Shown piece by piece: positions 44,292-53,700 of a stretch of DNA of 64,000 nucleotides; within the stretch, counting starts at the first letter, position 1; every line of letters begins with the position of its first letter. The notes under the pieces are model-generated. The model was not told the DNA's origin, ran no database searches, and saw only the letters and a program-made list of their open reading frames with translations. Origin of the DNA: JALORV01 sp963780715 (GTDB lineage: Bacteria > Pseudomonadota > Gammaproteobacteria > Burkholderiales > Burkholderiaceae_F); contig CAWADK010000011.1 of assembly GCA_963780715.1 (NCBI GenBank), forward strand, positions 1-64,000, read 5' to 3'. The translations under genes and the position numbers were made by a program.

Positions 44292-45110
44292 TCAGCGCTT
44301 GATGGCCGGCGCGTCCATCTTCGCGCCGTTGGCGTTGACGCCAAGGAAGGTGATCAGGTCGATCGAGGTCGGTGACAGGAACACCAGCTCGGGCCAGCGT
44401 TGCTGGCGGAAGCAGTCGTAGAGCCGCCACTGCATCGAGCGCAGCGCGCCTTGCGATACGCGGTAGGCCGGCCAGGTCGTGAACGCGCGGTCGGCATCCG
44501 GCTTGTTGCTGGAGATGTTCGGCAGGTCCTGCAGCCGGATGCGCTGCCCCGTCACGCCGTGGCAGGTGGCGCAGGAAAAGTCATACGGCCCGCCGCGCAT
44601 GTAGAACGCCTGGCGGCCGCGATCGAAGGCAGCCCTTTCCTTGGGATGACTCTGCGAGATGTTGACCGGCATGCCGCGCGACATCTCGGCCCCGAAAGCG
44701 GCCAGCGCCTCGATGTCGGTCTGCCGCTGTCCCGCACCCGAGTATGGGCTCTTGATCACGGCGGCCCGGTCCATGCCCTGCAGATTGACCATGCACCAGA
44801 CGATGCGCGATTCGAAGTCCATCACCTGGTCAGCGTCGGGAAAGTAGCGCGGCAACTGCGCATAGGCACCCTTGATGACGCCAGCGCCGAGCCCGAGGTC
44901 GCACTGCTCCAGCGAAACGTTTTTCGGCCCGCGCTTGGTCTTCCAGAGCTCCTCGCCGCGCGCGACGGTGAGCTCGGCGGGATTGCCATCCTGCAGCATC
45001 TCGCGGTAACGCGCGATGCCTTCCGCGGCGCTGCCCTGAGCCAGTGCGCTGGCGCATGCCAGGCCCAGGGACACCGCGGCCACGGCCGTGGCCACTGCTT
45101 GCTTAATCAT
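44292..45110 (-). CDS. soxA: Sulfur-oxidation cytochrome SoxA (single-haem type)
   Basis: This 272-residue catalytic subunit of SoxAX has a signal peptide ending at SALAQ. The active-site haem motif CATCH lies at 180-184, and Cys233 in YDCFRQQR is the haem ligand that carries a persulfide in known SoxA. The N-terminal domain has Cys70 and Cys106 but no CxxCH, so only one haem is expected. That matches the monoheme SoxAX branch. A GGAGG site precedes the ATG. A short GC-rich inverted repeat lies between this gene and the DsrE-like gene. Confidence 0.96.
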   Translation of the reverse strand: MIKQAVATAVAAVSLGLACASALAQGSAAEGIARYREMLQDGNPAELTVARGEELWKTKRGPKNVSLEQCDLGLGAGVIKGAYAQLPRYFPDADQVMDFESRIVWCMVNLQGMDRAAVIKSPYSGAGQRQTDIEALAAFGAEMSRGMPVNISQSHPKERAAFDRGRQAFYMRGGPYDFSCATCHGVTGQRIRLQDLPNISSNKPDADRAFTTWPAYRVSQGALRSMQWRLYDCFRQQRWPELVFLSPTSIDLITFLGVNANGAKMDAPAIKR

Positions 45111-45192
45111 GAGTTGCTGCCTCCTGGCTGAAGTGTTGCTACCGACGCGCCCCTCTGCGGGGGCTCCTGATTATTGCAGTACCGACCGCGGC

Positions 45193-45654
45193 TCAGGGCC
45201 GGATGTACACGTAACCTTCACGGGCCTGCAGCGTGGCTGCCTCGGCAACCCCGGACGGGACGATCGTCGCTTCCGGGATCACCTTGGCCTTGTCGATCTT
45301 GCGCGTCACCAGCGTGTTGTTGCACACGCGGAAATCGACGCCCTTGGACTTGAGGTCCTGCACAGTGGCATCGAACGGATTGCCGTTGCGGTCCTTGGCG
45401 CCATCAAGGAGGAACTCGATGCCGTTGCCATTGGTGACAACGACGATCTTCACGCTCGGATCGGCCGCCAGGTGATTGCGGATGTTGCCCATGCCGCGCT
45501 GCGCTTCATCGATTCCGTTGGTCAGGTGGTAGACGGCCTTTACAGGCGCGTTCGCCGTCGCCGCCGCATCCGCTTTCGAACTTCCTGCGGACGCACAGCC
45601 CCCGACCAGGATCGAGGCGGCCAATGTGGACACGATGAACCAGTTTCGCTGCAT
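45193..45654 (-). CDS. DsrE/F-like lipoprotein in the sox cluster
   Basis: This 153-residue protein has the lipobox LVGGC near residue 20, then a DsrE-fold domain: AVYHLTNGIDEAQRGM, KIVVVTNGNGIEFLLDG and DFRVCNNTLV with a conserved Cys. DsrE proteins carry sulfur as persulfides. The protein is therefore placed on the periplasmic side next to SoxYZ and may take part in sulfur transfer (inference). It sits between soxZ and soxA. ATG 45654 gives the lipoprotein signal. Confidence 0.88.
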   Translation of the reverse strand: MQRNWFIVSTLAASILVGGCASAGSSKADAAATANAPVKAVYHLTNGIDEAQRGMGNIRNHLAADPSVKIVVVTNGNGIEFLLDGAKDRNGNPFDATVQDLKSKGVDFRVCNNTLVTRKIDKAKVIPEATIVPSGVAEAATLQAREGYVYIRP

Positions 45655-45694
45655 GGGTGTTTCCTCGGTTGCGTGGGCGTGACGAACGGCGAGC

Positions 45695-46006
45695 CTAGTT
45701 GATCGTCGCTTCGTCGGTGCGGGTTTCACCCTTGTTGTCGACCCACGTCACCGTGATCTTTTCGCCCTTCTTGGCGCCCTTGAACTTGAACTGCAGGTAA
45801 GGGTTCTTGGAAACCGCCGGGCCCCACTCGGCGTTCAGCACCGGCTTGCCGGAATGGGACACCACCACGGTCTGGATGAAGTGCGCCGGCACCAGGTTGC
45901 CGGCGGAATCACGGCGCTGGCCGCCTTCCATTTCGTGGCTCATCAGTACGCGCACATCGACGCCGTCGGCGGATTCAGTCGCGCGGATACGCATCGGATC
46001 AGGCAT
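45695..46006 (-). CDS. soxZ: Sulfur carrier complex subunit SoxZ
   Basis: This 103-residue beta-sandwich subunit pairs with SoxY. Motifs are DVRVLMSHEMEGGQRRD, PAHFIQTVVV and LQFKFKGAKKGEKITVTWVD (about residues 72-91). It has no signal peptide, as expected, since SoxY carries the export signal for the complex. GAGGAGA lies upstream of the ATG. It lies 42 bases after soxY. Confidence 0.96.
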   Translation of the reverse strand: MPDPMRIRATESADGVDVRVLMSHEMEGGQRRDSAGNLVPAHFIQTVVVSHSGKPVLNAEWGPAVSKNPYLQFKFKGAKKGEKITVTWVDNKGETRTDEATIN

Positions 46007-46048
46007 GGAAATCTCCTCGAGCTAGGTTTTCTGTTGGATTCGTGATCG

Positions 46049-46516
46049 CTAGCCGCCGCAGCCGCCGAGCGTGACCTTGACTTCCTTGGAAGCCGTATAG
46101 AACTTGTTGTCGGCCTTCACCACCGCGTAGACATTCGATGTCTGCCCCATCTTGATGCGGGTCGCGATGTTGGCGTCGGTGCCAGCCGGAATTCCGAATC
46201 CTGCGGCCAGCGTGTTCGGGTTCTTCTCGACCAGGATGTAGATCGCCTGCGTGTTCGGGATCTTGCTGGTCACGCCGACCGGGACGACTGCACCGTTTTC
46301 GGCGATGTCAGGCGCCGTGATCATGATGTCGCCGCTTTGCGCAGCGGCGCTGCCGCCCAGCGCCTTGACCGTGTCGTCGACCGACTTGGTGTCAAAGGCG
46401 GCCTTGTTCCACGCGGCCTGCTGGGCCTGCGCCTGTTCCGCTGTCAAAAGGCCTGCCGCGACCATGAGGCCGAGCACGCCACCGGCACGAACGAATTCCC
46501 TGCGATTGCGATCCAT
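46049..46516 (-). CDS. soxY: Sulfur carrier protein SoxY
   Basis: This 155-residue carrier holds sulfur intermediates on the Cys of its C-terminal swinging arm. The protein ends in LGGCGG, matching the GGCGG motif of the family. A twin-arginine signal (NRREFVRAGG) exports it, taking SoxZ with it. The ATG is preceded by AGGAGG. It follows soxD by 84 bases and precedes soxZ. Confidence 0.97.
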   Translation of the reverse strand: MDRNRREFVRAGGVLGLMVAAGLLTAEQAQAQQAAWNKAAFDTKSVDDTVKALGGSAAAQSGDIMITAPDIAENGAVVPVGVTSKIPNTQAIYILVEKNPNTLAAGFGIPAGTDANIATRIKMGQTSNVYAVVKADNKFYTASKEVKVTLGGCGG

Positions 46517-46600
46517 CGATGTCCTCCTGCGTTCCGAGTTGTCTAACGCGTTAATGTAACTGAGCGCAAATCCAGGCGGACTCGCGCACGATTGGGGTAT

Positions 46601-47641
46601 TTACTTGGCCCCGCCAAGAATCCAGCTCGCGATGGCCTTGGCATCGCCGTCCTTGAGGGTCGGCTGTGGCGGCATCGGCACCGCACCCCAGCTGCCCTGC
46701 CCGCCCTCCTTGATCTTCTTGACCAGGTACGCCTCGGCGTCGCTGCGGCCCTGGTACTTGCTGCCCACTTCGCGGAACGACGGACCGACGATCTTGTTGT
46801 CGACGCCGTGACACGCGGTGCAGGAGTTGTTGACGATCAGCTTCTTCGCATCGGGCGCTCCTGCCGCCGCCGCCGCAGCCGGCGCGGCCGCCACCGCCGT
46901 CTTGCCGGGCTCGTAGCGAGTCGTGTCGATGCCGCGGACCGGTCCGATCGGCCGCTTCTGCTCCGCCAGGTTGCCGTGCTGGTTGCGTGCGAACTCGGGC
47001 AACGTCGAGACGACCTTGACCTCCCTAAGGCAGTCCTTCATGCAGCTCGAACCCTGCACGTCCGGCTTGCCCTTGACGCTCGACAGCCCGTGCTGAGTCG
47101 TCATGCCATTACGGTTGGGCATCGGAACCTTGGTCAGGTTCCCGTCGTTCAGCTCGAAATCCGCCGGCACGATTTCATTGAGGTGGAGCACGTACGCCGT
47201 CACCGCATAGACCTGATCCACGGTCAGCGACTGCGGGTTGGTCCATGGCATAGCGCGGTTGATGTAGTCCCACAGTGTCGCGGCCGAGTTGAGCTTGGTG
47301 CCGACCGTGCGCACGCCATCGGCCTTGTTCAGCGCGCTGGCGCGGCCGCTTTGCAGGTCTTCCTTCTTCACGCCACCGGCGATTGCCATGTAACGATTGC
47401 TCTCGCCGAACGTGCCGTGGCAGCTCGCGCACTGGGCGTCGTAGATATCCTGGCCCTGCGCCACCGTGCCCTTGCCCTTCCTGACTCCGTGGCCGTCAGG
47501 ACGTACATCGATGTCCCACCCAGCGATCTCCTGCGCCGTCGCCGTGCGCCCGAAACCGAAGCGCGGTGCATCCGTGGCCGCCGTTGTCTGCGCGCCTGCC
47601 GTCGAGGCCATGAGGCCCGCGAGGAGGAGCAGACTTCTCAT
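46601..47641 (-). CDS. soxD: Sulfur dehydrogenase diheme cytochrome SoxD
   Basis: This 346-residue electron-accepting subunit of SoxCD has a signal peptide ending near TAGAQ. The first haem motif CASCH lies at 71-75 and the second CTACH at 274-278. The two cytochrome domains are joined by a region with Cys200 and Cys204 and an Ala-rich linker (about 249-262). SoxCD oxidises the sulfane sulfur on SoxY with six electrons, so thiosulfate can go fully to sulfate. It lies four bases after soxC. Confidence 0.95.
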   Translation of the reverse strand: MRSLLLLAGLMASTAGAQTTAATDAPRFGFGRTATAQEIAGWDIDVRPDGHGVRKGKGTVAQGQDIYDAQCASCHGTFGESNRYMAIAGGVKKEDLQSGRASALNKADGVRTVGTKLNSAATLWDYINRAMPWTNPQSLTVDQVYAVTAYVLHLNEIVPADFELNDGNLTKVPMPNRNGMTTQHGLSSVKGKPDVQGSSCMKDCLREVKVVSTLPEFARNQHGNLAEQKRPIGPVRGIDTTRYEPGKTAVAAAPAAAAAAGAPDAKKLIVNNSCTACHGVDNKIVGPSFREVGSKYQGRSDAEAYLVKKIKEGGQGSWGAVPMPPQPTLKDGDAKAIASWILGGAK

Positions 47642-47645
47642 GGGC

Positions 47646-48998
47646 CTAGCCAACCTGGACATTCCACACCTCCCCGTTCGGATTGACCTGCCAGGTCTGG
47701 ATTCCGTTGTTGTGATAGATCGACCGCGTGCCGCGGACCTCGCGCAATTGCGGCAGCGCCGGCTGGACGTGGCCGGTTTCATCGACCGCCCGGCTCTGCA
47801 GCAGAGCGGGCGAGCCATCCCAGTTCCAGTCGAAACGGAAGCGCGTCAACGCTTTCGTCAGCACCGGTTCCTGCAGGCGGGCCGTTGCCCAGTTCCTGCC
47901 GCCATCGGTGGAGACATCGACGCGACGGACCTTGCCGCGTCCGCTCCATGCCAGCCCGGTGATCTCGTAGTAGCCCTTACCCTGCAGCATCTGGCCACCC
48001 GACGGCGTCGTGATGACCGACTTCACTTCCTGCACCATCGAGTACTGACGGTGCAGTCCGTTCGGCATCAGGTCGATATAGTGGATCGCTTCCTCGCGCG
48101 TGTTCCAGGGCTTGTCGCCGACCTCGAGTCTACGCAGCCACTTCACGCTGGATACGCCCTGCACCCCTGGCACCAGCAGCCGCAGTGGATAGCCGTTTTC
48201 CGGCCGCAGCATCTCGCCGTTCTGGCCGTAGACGACCATGACGTCGTTCAGCGCGAATTCCAGCGGGATCGTGCGCGTCAGTGCAGACCCATCCGATCCC
48301 TCGGCCAGCACGAACTTCGCATTCTTCTTGTCGTAGCCGACTTCATCGAGCAGCGTGGAGAGCGGAACGCCGGTGAACTCGCTGCACGCCAGCATGCCGT
48401 GCGTGTACTGCACGGTCGGCACCGCGACGTTGGCCCACTCCATGCCACTGTTGGCACCGCACTCGATGAAGTGGATGCGCGACACCGAGGGAAAGCGCAG
48501 GATGTCGTCCATCGTCAGGACGATCGGCCGCCTGACCATGCCGTGGATCATCAGCCTGTGCTGCGACGGATCGATCGTCGGCATGCCCGAGTGATGCCGC
48601 TCGAAATGCAGGCCGCTCGGCGTGATGATGCCGAAGAGGTTCTGCAGCGGCGTGAAGCTCACCGACGACTGCGGCTGCGGCGTCAGCCCTGGGCTCTGGC
48701 GGCGGACGACGTTGGCCTCAAACTCCGAGGGCACGCCATAGGGCAGCGCCACCACCGGAGCTCCGAGTGCGCGCGTCCAGGGTGCGATGTTCGGCGGCTC
48801 GAAAGGCTTTGCACCGGCCCCCTGGGCCAAGGCCCGGCCGCCGGCGACCGCGGCGACGGCACCGGCTACGGCGGCTCCGCCCTTGAGGAAACCGCGCCGC
48901 GAGCGCGCCGCGCGAATCGCGTCTGCTGAAATGTGGTTCTCGGGCGCCGCAACGACGCGCCCAGGCGAAACCGCCCTGGAACTGCCTCCCCGACTCAT
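47646..48998 (-). CDS. soxC: Sulfur dehydrogenase molybdenum subunit SoxC
   Basis: This 450-residue enzyme of the sulfite-oxidase family has a twin-arginine signal (SRRGFLKGGAAVAG) at about 33-47 after an N-terminal extension. Cys180 in HFIECGANSG is the likely molybdenum ligand. SGLHFERHHSG and PLRLLVPG are typical of the Mo domain, and a dimerisation domain follows from about 330. AGGAGAG lies before ATG 48998. It is the first enzyme gene after soxR, 23 bases away. Confidence 0.96.
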   Translation of the reverse strand: MSRGGSSRAVSPGRVVAAPENHISADAIRAARSRRGFLKGGAAVAGAVAAVAGGRALAQGAGAKPFEPPNIAPWTRALGAPVVALPYGVPSEFEANVVRRQSPGLTPQPQSSVSFTPLQNLFGIITPSGLHFERHHSGMPTIDPSQHRLMIHGMVRRPIVLTMDDILRFPSVSRIHFIECGANSGMEWANVAVPTVQYTHGMLACSEFTGVPLSTLLDEVGYDKKNAKFVLAEGSDGSALTRTIPLEFALNDVMVVYGQNGEMLRPENGYPLRLLVPGVQGVSSVKWLRRLEVGDKPWNTREEAIHYIDLMPNGLHRQYSMVQEVKSVITTPSGGQMLQGKGYYEITGLAWSGRGKVRRVDVSTDGGRNWATARLQEPVLTKALTRFRFDWNWDGSPALLQSRAVDETGHVQPALPQLREVRGTRSIYHNNGIQTWQVNPNGEVWNVQVG

Positions 48999-49021
48999 CG
49001 TCTCTCCTGTTGGTCGGCGCG

Positions 49022-49372
49022 CTACTTCGCTGCCGACATGAATCGCTTCAAAGTCTTGCTGGTCACCGGATGCTCTTCTTGTTGTCCGGCAATGTGTACA
49101 CAGGCGGTCCGGCACAGTGTGATCACGTTCGGATCGCTGATCGAGTAGTAAACCGTCGCGCCGTCACGCCTGCGCTTGAGGACCCCGCGCCCGTACATCA
49201 GGTTCAGGTGACGCGAGACGTTGGTCTGGCTCGACCCCACCCGCTCGACGATGTCCGACACGCTGCGCTCGCCGTCGCAGATCGTGTTCAGGATCTTCAG
49301 CCGTGTCGGCTCCGCCAGCAGTCCGAAATAGCCCGACACGGTTTCAAACAGGCGATCCAGCTCGGGTTCCAA
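49022..49372 (-). CDS. soxR: ArsR-family regulator SoxR of the sox cluster
   Basis: This 116-residue winged-helix repressor has EPTRLKILNTICDGERSV, the recognition region SSQTNVSRHLNLM and the wing KRRRDGATVYYS. Cys32, Cys87 and Cys91 are candidates for thiol sensing; sox-linked ArsR repressors respond to sulfur compounds in other bacteria. It lies first in the sox transcript and is divergent from the second RND operon. An inverted repeat 12 bases upstream of its start is the probable operator. Confidence 0.93.
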   Translation of the reverse strand: MEPELDRLFETVSGYFGLLAEPTRLKILNTICDGERSVSDIVERVGSSQTNVSRHLNLMYGRGVLKRRRDGATVYYSISDPNVITLCRTACVHIAGQQEEHPVTSKTLKRFMSAAK

Positions 49373-49383
49373 AGTGCATGCCT

Positions 49384-49430
49384 ATATGCGCAAGAACGCA
49401 TATGTTCCATGGCGCATACACAAATGTCAA
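49384..49430 (-). promoter_or_regulatory. Probable soxR/sox promoter and operator
   Basis: A perfect inverted repeat ATATGCG / CGCATAT with a 6-base spacer lies at 49384-49403. A third half-site, GCGCATA, lies at 49412-49418. On the minus strand a perfect -35 hexamer TTGACA lies at 49425-49430, with a weak -10 (AACATA) at 49402-49407, 17 bases away. A repressor bound at the repeat would cover the -10 region. The ligand is probably SoxR (inference). Confidence 0.6.
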
Positions 49431-49561
49431 GCGCCACCTCAGCCAGGGACCCGGATGAAGCGCTGAAGCACCCCGCGCAGTCCGAAATCGGCTCCGGACT
49501 GCCTTTCATAACGGTACCGGCACCGCGCCAGCGGGACTTGCGCAAGGTCAAGCGGCACCCA

Positions 49562-49579
49562 TATACCCCCAGGGGTATA
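49562..49579. promoter_or_regulatory. CsoR-type palindromic operator
   Basis: TATACCCC and GGGGTATA form perfect 8-bp arms around a CA centre. This is the shape of operators bound by CsoR/CstR/FrmR-family repressors. It lies 77 bases before the adaptor start, and a repressor of this family is the last gene of the same operon (54278-54562), so autoregulation is likely. Confidence 0.72.
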
Positions 49580-49655
49580 CAAGAACTGGCTACACTTGCG
49601 GGCTGCAGCTTCGGGTCTCACGGCCTCGGCACCGCATCAGGCGTTGGGTCATCAC

Positions 49656-50720
49656 ATGATGAAAGCAAGTTCCGTAATCGCACGCAGCACCGTCCGCCTA
49701 CTCGCCGCAGCCAGCGTGGTCCTGGCTGCCGCCACGGTAAGCGCGGCCGGGCCGAAGGCGGCGGCGGCCGCGCCCGGTACTCCGACTTACGAGGTTCGCC
49801 TGCGCGACGTCGAAGAGGTGTACGCGGCCGATGCCGTGATCGAGGCCGTGCGCCAGGCCACCGTCGCCGCGCAGATCTCCGGCACCGTTCTGCAGATCCT
49901 CGTCGACGCCGGTGACCCGGTCAAAAAGGGCCAGGTCGTCGCGCGCATCGACACCCGCGAGACCGATGCGCAGGTGGCGGCGGGCCGCGCCGGTGTGGCG
50001 CAGGCCGACGCGCTGCTGGCCCAGGCGCGCCAGAACCTGGAACGGACGAAGAGCCTGCTGGAGAAGAACTTCGTCAGCCAGTCGGCGCTGGACAAGGCGG
50101 AGTCCGACTACAACGCCGCCAAGGCCGCTGCCGACGCCGCGCGCGCGGGCCAGTCGCAGGCCGACACCGCACGCACGTATGCCGAGCTGCGCTCGCCACT
50201 CGACGGTGTGGTTACGCGCCGATTGATGGAGCCCGGCGAGGTGGCTGCGCCCGGGCGCGGCGTGGTCGCGGTCCACGACCCATCGGCGCTGCGGGCGGTG
50301 GGCAATCTGCCGCAGTACGTGTTACCCAAGACCGCGCACGCAACCCGCGCGCGCGTTGAATTGCCACAGCTGAACCGCACCGTCGAAGCGACCAGGGTCA
50401 CGATTCTGCCGGCGGCCGATGCCCGCCTGTTGTCGACGCAGATCCGGGCCGACCTCCCCGGCAGCGAATCCGCGAACGTGGCTCCCGGCGCGGCGGCCAA
50501 GATCCTGGTTCCGATCGGGCGCGCCCGCAAACTGGTGATCCCCGCGGCCGCCCTGATCCGCCGCGGCGAACTCACCGCGGTCAATGTCTCGGCGAACGAC
50601 GGCCAGGTCCAGTTGCGGCAGGTGCGCATCGGAGCCGCCGCTGGCGACGGCATGATCGAAGTGCTGGCCGGACTGAGTGAAGGCGACAAGGTGCTGCCCG
50701 CTCCGCTGGCACCGCGCTGA
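49656..50720 (+). CDS. RND periplasmic adaptor protein (sox-adjacent pump)
   Basis: This is a 354-residue membrane-fusion protein. A signal peptide (about 1-33) lacks a lipobox, so it is probably not lipidated. The barrel-sandwich starts VAAQISGTVLQILVDAGDPVKKGQVV, in the region about 68-95. The helical hairpin runs RAGVAQADALLAQARQNLER, and the beta-barrel follows up to ALIRRGELTAVNV. ATG 49656 is the first of two adjacent ATGs. It precedes the RND gene by 13 bases. No outer-membrane channel gene accompanies it. Confidence 0.92.
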   Translation: MMKASSVIARSTVRLLAAASVVLAAATVSAAGPKAAAAAPGTPTYEVRLRDVEEVYAADAVIEAVRQATVAAQISGTVLQILVDAGDPVKKGQVVARIDTRETDAQVAAGRAGVAQADALLAQARQNLERTKSLLEKNFVSQSALDKAESDYNAAKAAADAARAGQSQADTARTYAELRSPLDGVVTRRLMEPGEVAAPGRGVVAVHDPSALRAVGNLPQYVLPKTAHATRARVELPQLNRTVEATRVTILPAADARLLSTQIRADLPGSESANVAPGAAAKILVPIGRARKLVIPAAALIRRGELTAVNVSANDGQVQLRQVRIGAAAGDGMIEVLAGLSEGDKVLPAPLAPR

Positions 50721-50733
50721 ACAAGCTTTCCTG

Positions 50734-53700
50734 ATGAGCACAGCTGAACCCAAGCTCGGCATCTCCGGCCGCACCGCCAGAGCGTTCCTGCATTCGCAGC
50801 TGACGCCGCTGATCGCGCTCGTGCTGCTGCTCCTAGGGCTCTTCGCCGTCCTGGTGACGCCAAAGGAAGAGGAACCGCAGATCAACGTGACCATGGCCAA
50901 CGTGATCATCCCGTTCCCGGGCGCGGGCAGCGAGGATGTCCACAACATGGTCACGGTGCCGGCGGAGCAGGTGCTGTCGCAGATCACCGGCATCGAGCAC
51001 ATCTTTTCGGTGACCCAGCCGGGCCTCGCTGTCCTGACGGTGCAGTACAAGGTCGGGCAGCCGCGCATCGACTCCCTGGTGAAGCTCTACGACACGCTGA
51101 TGTCGAACCGCGACTGGCTGCCGACTCATCTTGGCGTGATGGAACCGGTCGTCAAGCCGAAAGGCATTGACGACGTGCCGATCGTCACTCTGACGCTGCA
51201 CTCGACGCGGCCCGAAGTCGGCGCCGCGGGCCTGCAGCGAGTCGCGCACGAACTCGAGATCGAGCTCAAGCGGGTGGCCGGCACACGCGAGGTCACGACT
51301 CTCGGCGGCCCGGACAGCGTCGTGCGCGTGACGCTCGATCCGGAGCGGATGAACGCACACCGCATCACCGTGACCGACATCGAGCGCGCCCTGCGCGCGA
51401 CCAATGCGTCGCTTCCGGTCGGTCAGCTGACGACCGGCAATCGCACCGTCGAAGTCCGCACCGGCCAGTTTCTGCGCAGCGCTTCCGACGTCGGGCAGCT
51501 GGTCGTGGGTCTGGCCGGCCCGACCCGCGAACGGCGGCCGATTTTCCTTGCGGATGTCGCGCGCATCACGGACGGGCCCGACACTCCGAACCGCTATGTC
51601 TGGCATGGCGCACGGGCCGACGGCAACCGGGAGTTGCCCGTCGCGGAGTGGCCGGCGATCACGATCCAGGTCTCGAAGAAGCCGGGAGAAAACGCCTCGA
51701 GCGTGGCCGACGCCGTGATGGCGCGCGTCGCTCAATTGAAGGGGCAGCTGATTCCTTCCGATGTCGTGGTGAATGAAACCCGCAACTACGGCGCCACAGC
51801 GAACGACAAGGCGAACCAGCTGATCAAGAAGCTGATCTTCGCCACGCTGTCGGTCGTGGCGCTGGTGTGGGCGTCGCTCGGCCGCCGCGAGGCGCTGATC
51901 GTCGGCAGCGCGGTCGTGCTGACGCTCGCCAGCACGCTCTTCGCCTCCTGGGCCTGGGGCTTCACACTGAACCGGGTATCGCTGTTCGCACTGATCTTCT
52001 CGATCGGGATCCTGGTCGACGATGCGATCGTCGTGGTGGAAAACATCCATCGCCGATCGCTGATCGACCATTCGCCGCTGGCTGAAGTGATCCCGCGCGC
52101 GGTTGACGAAGTGGGCGGGCCGACGATTCTCGCTACGTTCACGGTCATCGCGGCGCTGCTGCCGATGGCCTTCGTCACCGGCCTGATGGGACCGTACATG
52201 GCGCCGATCCCGATCAACTCGTCGATGGGGATGCTGCTTTCGCTGGCGATCGCATTCGTCATCACGCCGTGGATGGCGCTGCGCCTGCTGCCGGCCGCCC
52301 ATGGCGCACCCACCGGCGGCGACAAGCTCGGCCGGCGTCTTTCGGAATTCTTCGAGCGCGTGATGCGGCCCTTCCTGCGCGGCGACGCCGGCCGGAATCA
52401 GCGTCGCTGGCTGGGGCTGGGAATCGCGGGCGCCATCGCATTGTCGGTGCTGCTGGTGCCACTGAACCTGGTCGTGCTGAAGATGCTGCCGTTCGACAAC
52501 AAGTCGGAGTTCCAGGTCGTGCTCGACATGCCGACCGGCACCCCGGTCGAGGCGACGGCGGCCGTGCTGCGCGAGATGGCGGTCGAAGTCGCGAAGCTGC
52601 CCGAAGTGACCGACTACCAGGCCTATGCGGGTCTCGCCGCTCCCATCAATTTCAATGGGTTGGTACGGCAGTACTACCTGCGCAGCGGCGGCGAGGTCGG
52701 TGACCTGCAGGTCAACCTCGTCGACAAGCACGAGCGCGACCGCAAGAGCCATGAGATCGCGCAGGCCGTGCGCCCGGCGCTGGAGGCAATCGCCAAGCGG
52801 CACGGCGGCGACGTCAAGGTCGTCGAGGTGCCGCCGGGGCCACCCGTGCTGTCGCCGATCGTGGCCGAGATCTACGGCCCGGACGCCGAGGCGCAAATGA
52901 AACTCGCCAAGCAGGTGCGCGCCGTGTTCGAGGCCACGCCGGACATCACCGCCATCGACGACACGGTGCTTGATCCCGCCGACCGGATTGTGCTGCGCGT
53001 GGACACCGCCAAGGCGGCGCAGTACGGCATTGCGGCGTCCGAGGTCGCGCGCATCGCCCAGCTCGCGCTGGCGAGCGAGGACATCACGCCACTGCATGAC
53101 GGTGCCAGCAAGTATTCGGTGCCCGTGCGCATTGGGCTCGCCGACAGCGCGAAGGGCTCACTGGACGCGCTGCTTAAGATGAAAGTGCGCGGCCCCGACA
53201 ACGTGCGCGACGAGGCCACCGGCCTGCCCTACGAGATCCCGCTGTCCGAGCTGGTCAGCCCGACGACGCTGCCGCGCGAGCGCATCCTGTATCGCAAGGA
53301 CCTGCAGCCCGTCGTCTACGTCACCGGCGACGTTGCGGGCGGCAAGGGCAAGACGGACTCGCCGCTTTACGGCATGTTCGCCATGCGCGAGGCGATCGGC
53401 AGGATCGCGCCGCCGGGCGGACTGCCACTGGCCGAACGCTGGATCGCCCCGCCGGACGACCACTACTCGTCATTCGCGCTCAAATGGGACGGCGAGTGGC
53501 AGGTCACTTACGAAACCTTCCGCGACATGGGCATCGCGTACGCGGTCGGACTCGTGCTCATTTACCTGCTTGTGGTGGCCCAGTTCCGCTCGTACCTGAC
53601 GCCGCTCATCATCATGGCGCCGATTCCGCTGACGATCATCGGCGTGCTCCCGGGTCACGCACTGCTCGGCGCCCAGTTCACGGCGACGTCGATGATCGGC

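Noticed and set aside
49010..49915. 301-codon plus-strand frame spanning the soxR/pump control region
   Set aside because: It is antisense to soxR and crosses both operators; its second half is out of frame with the adaptor. It has no motif.
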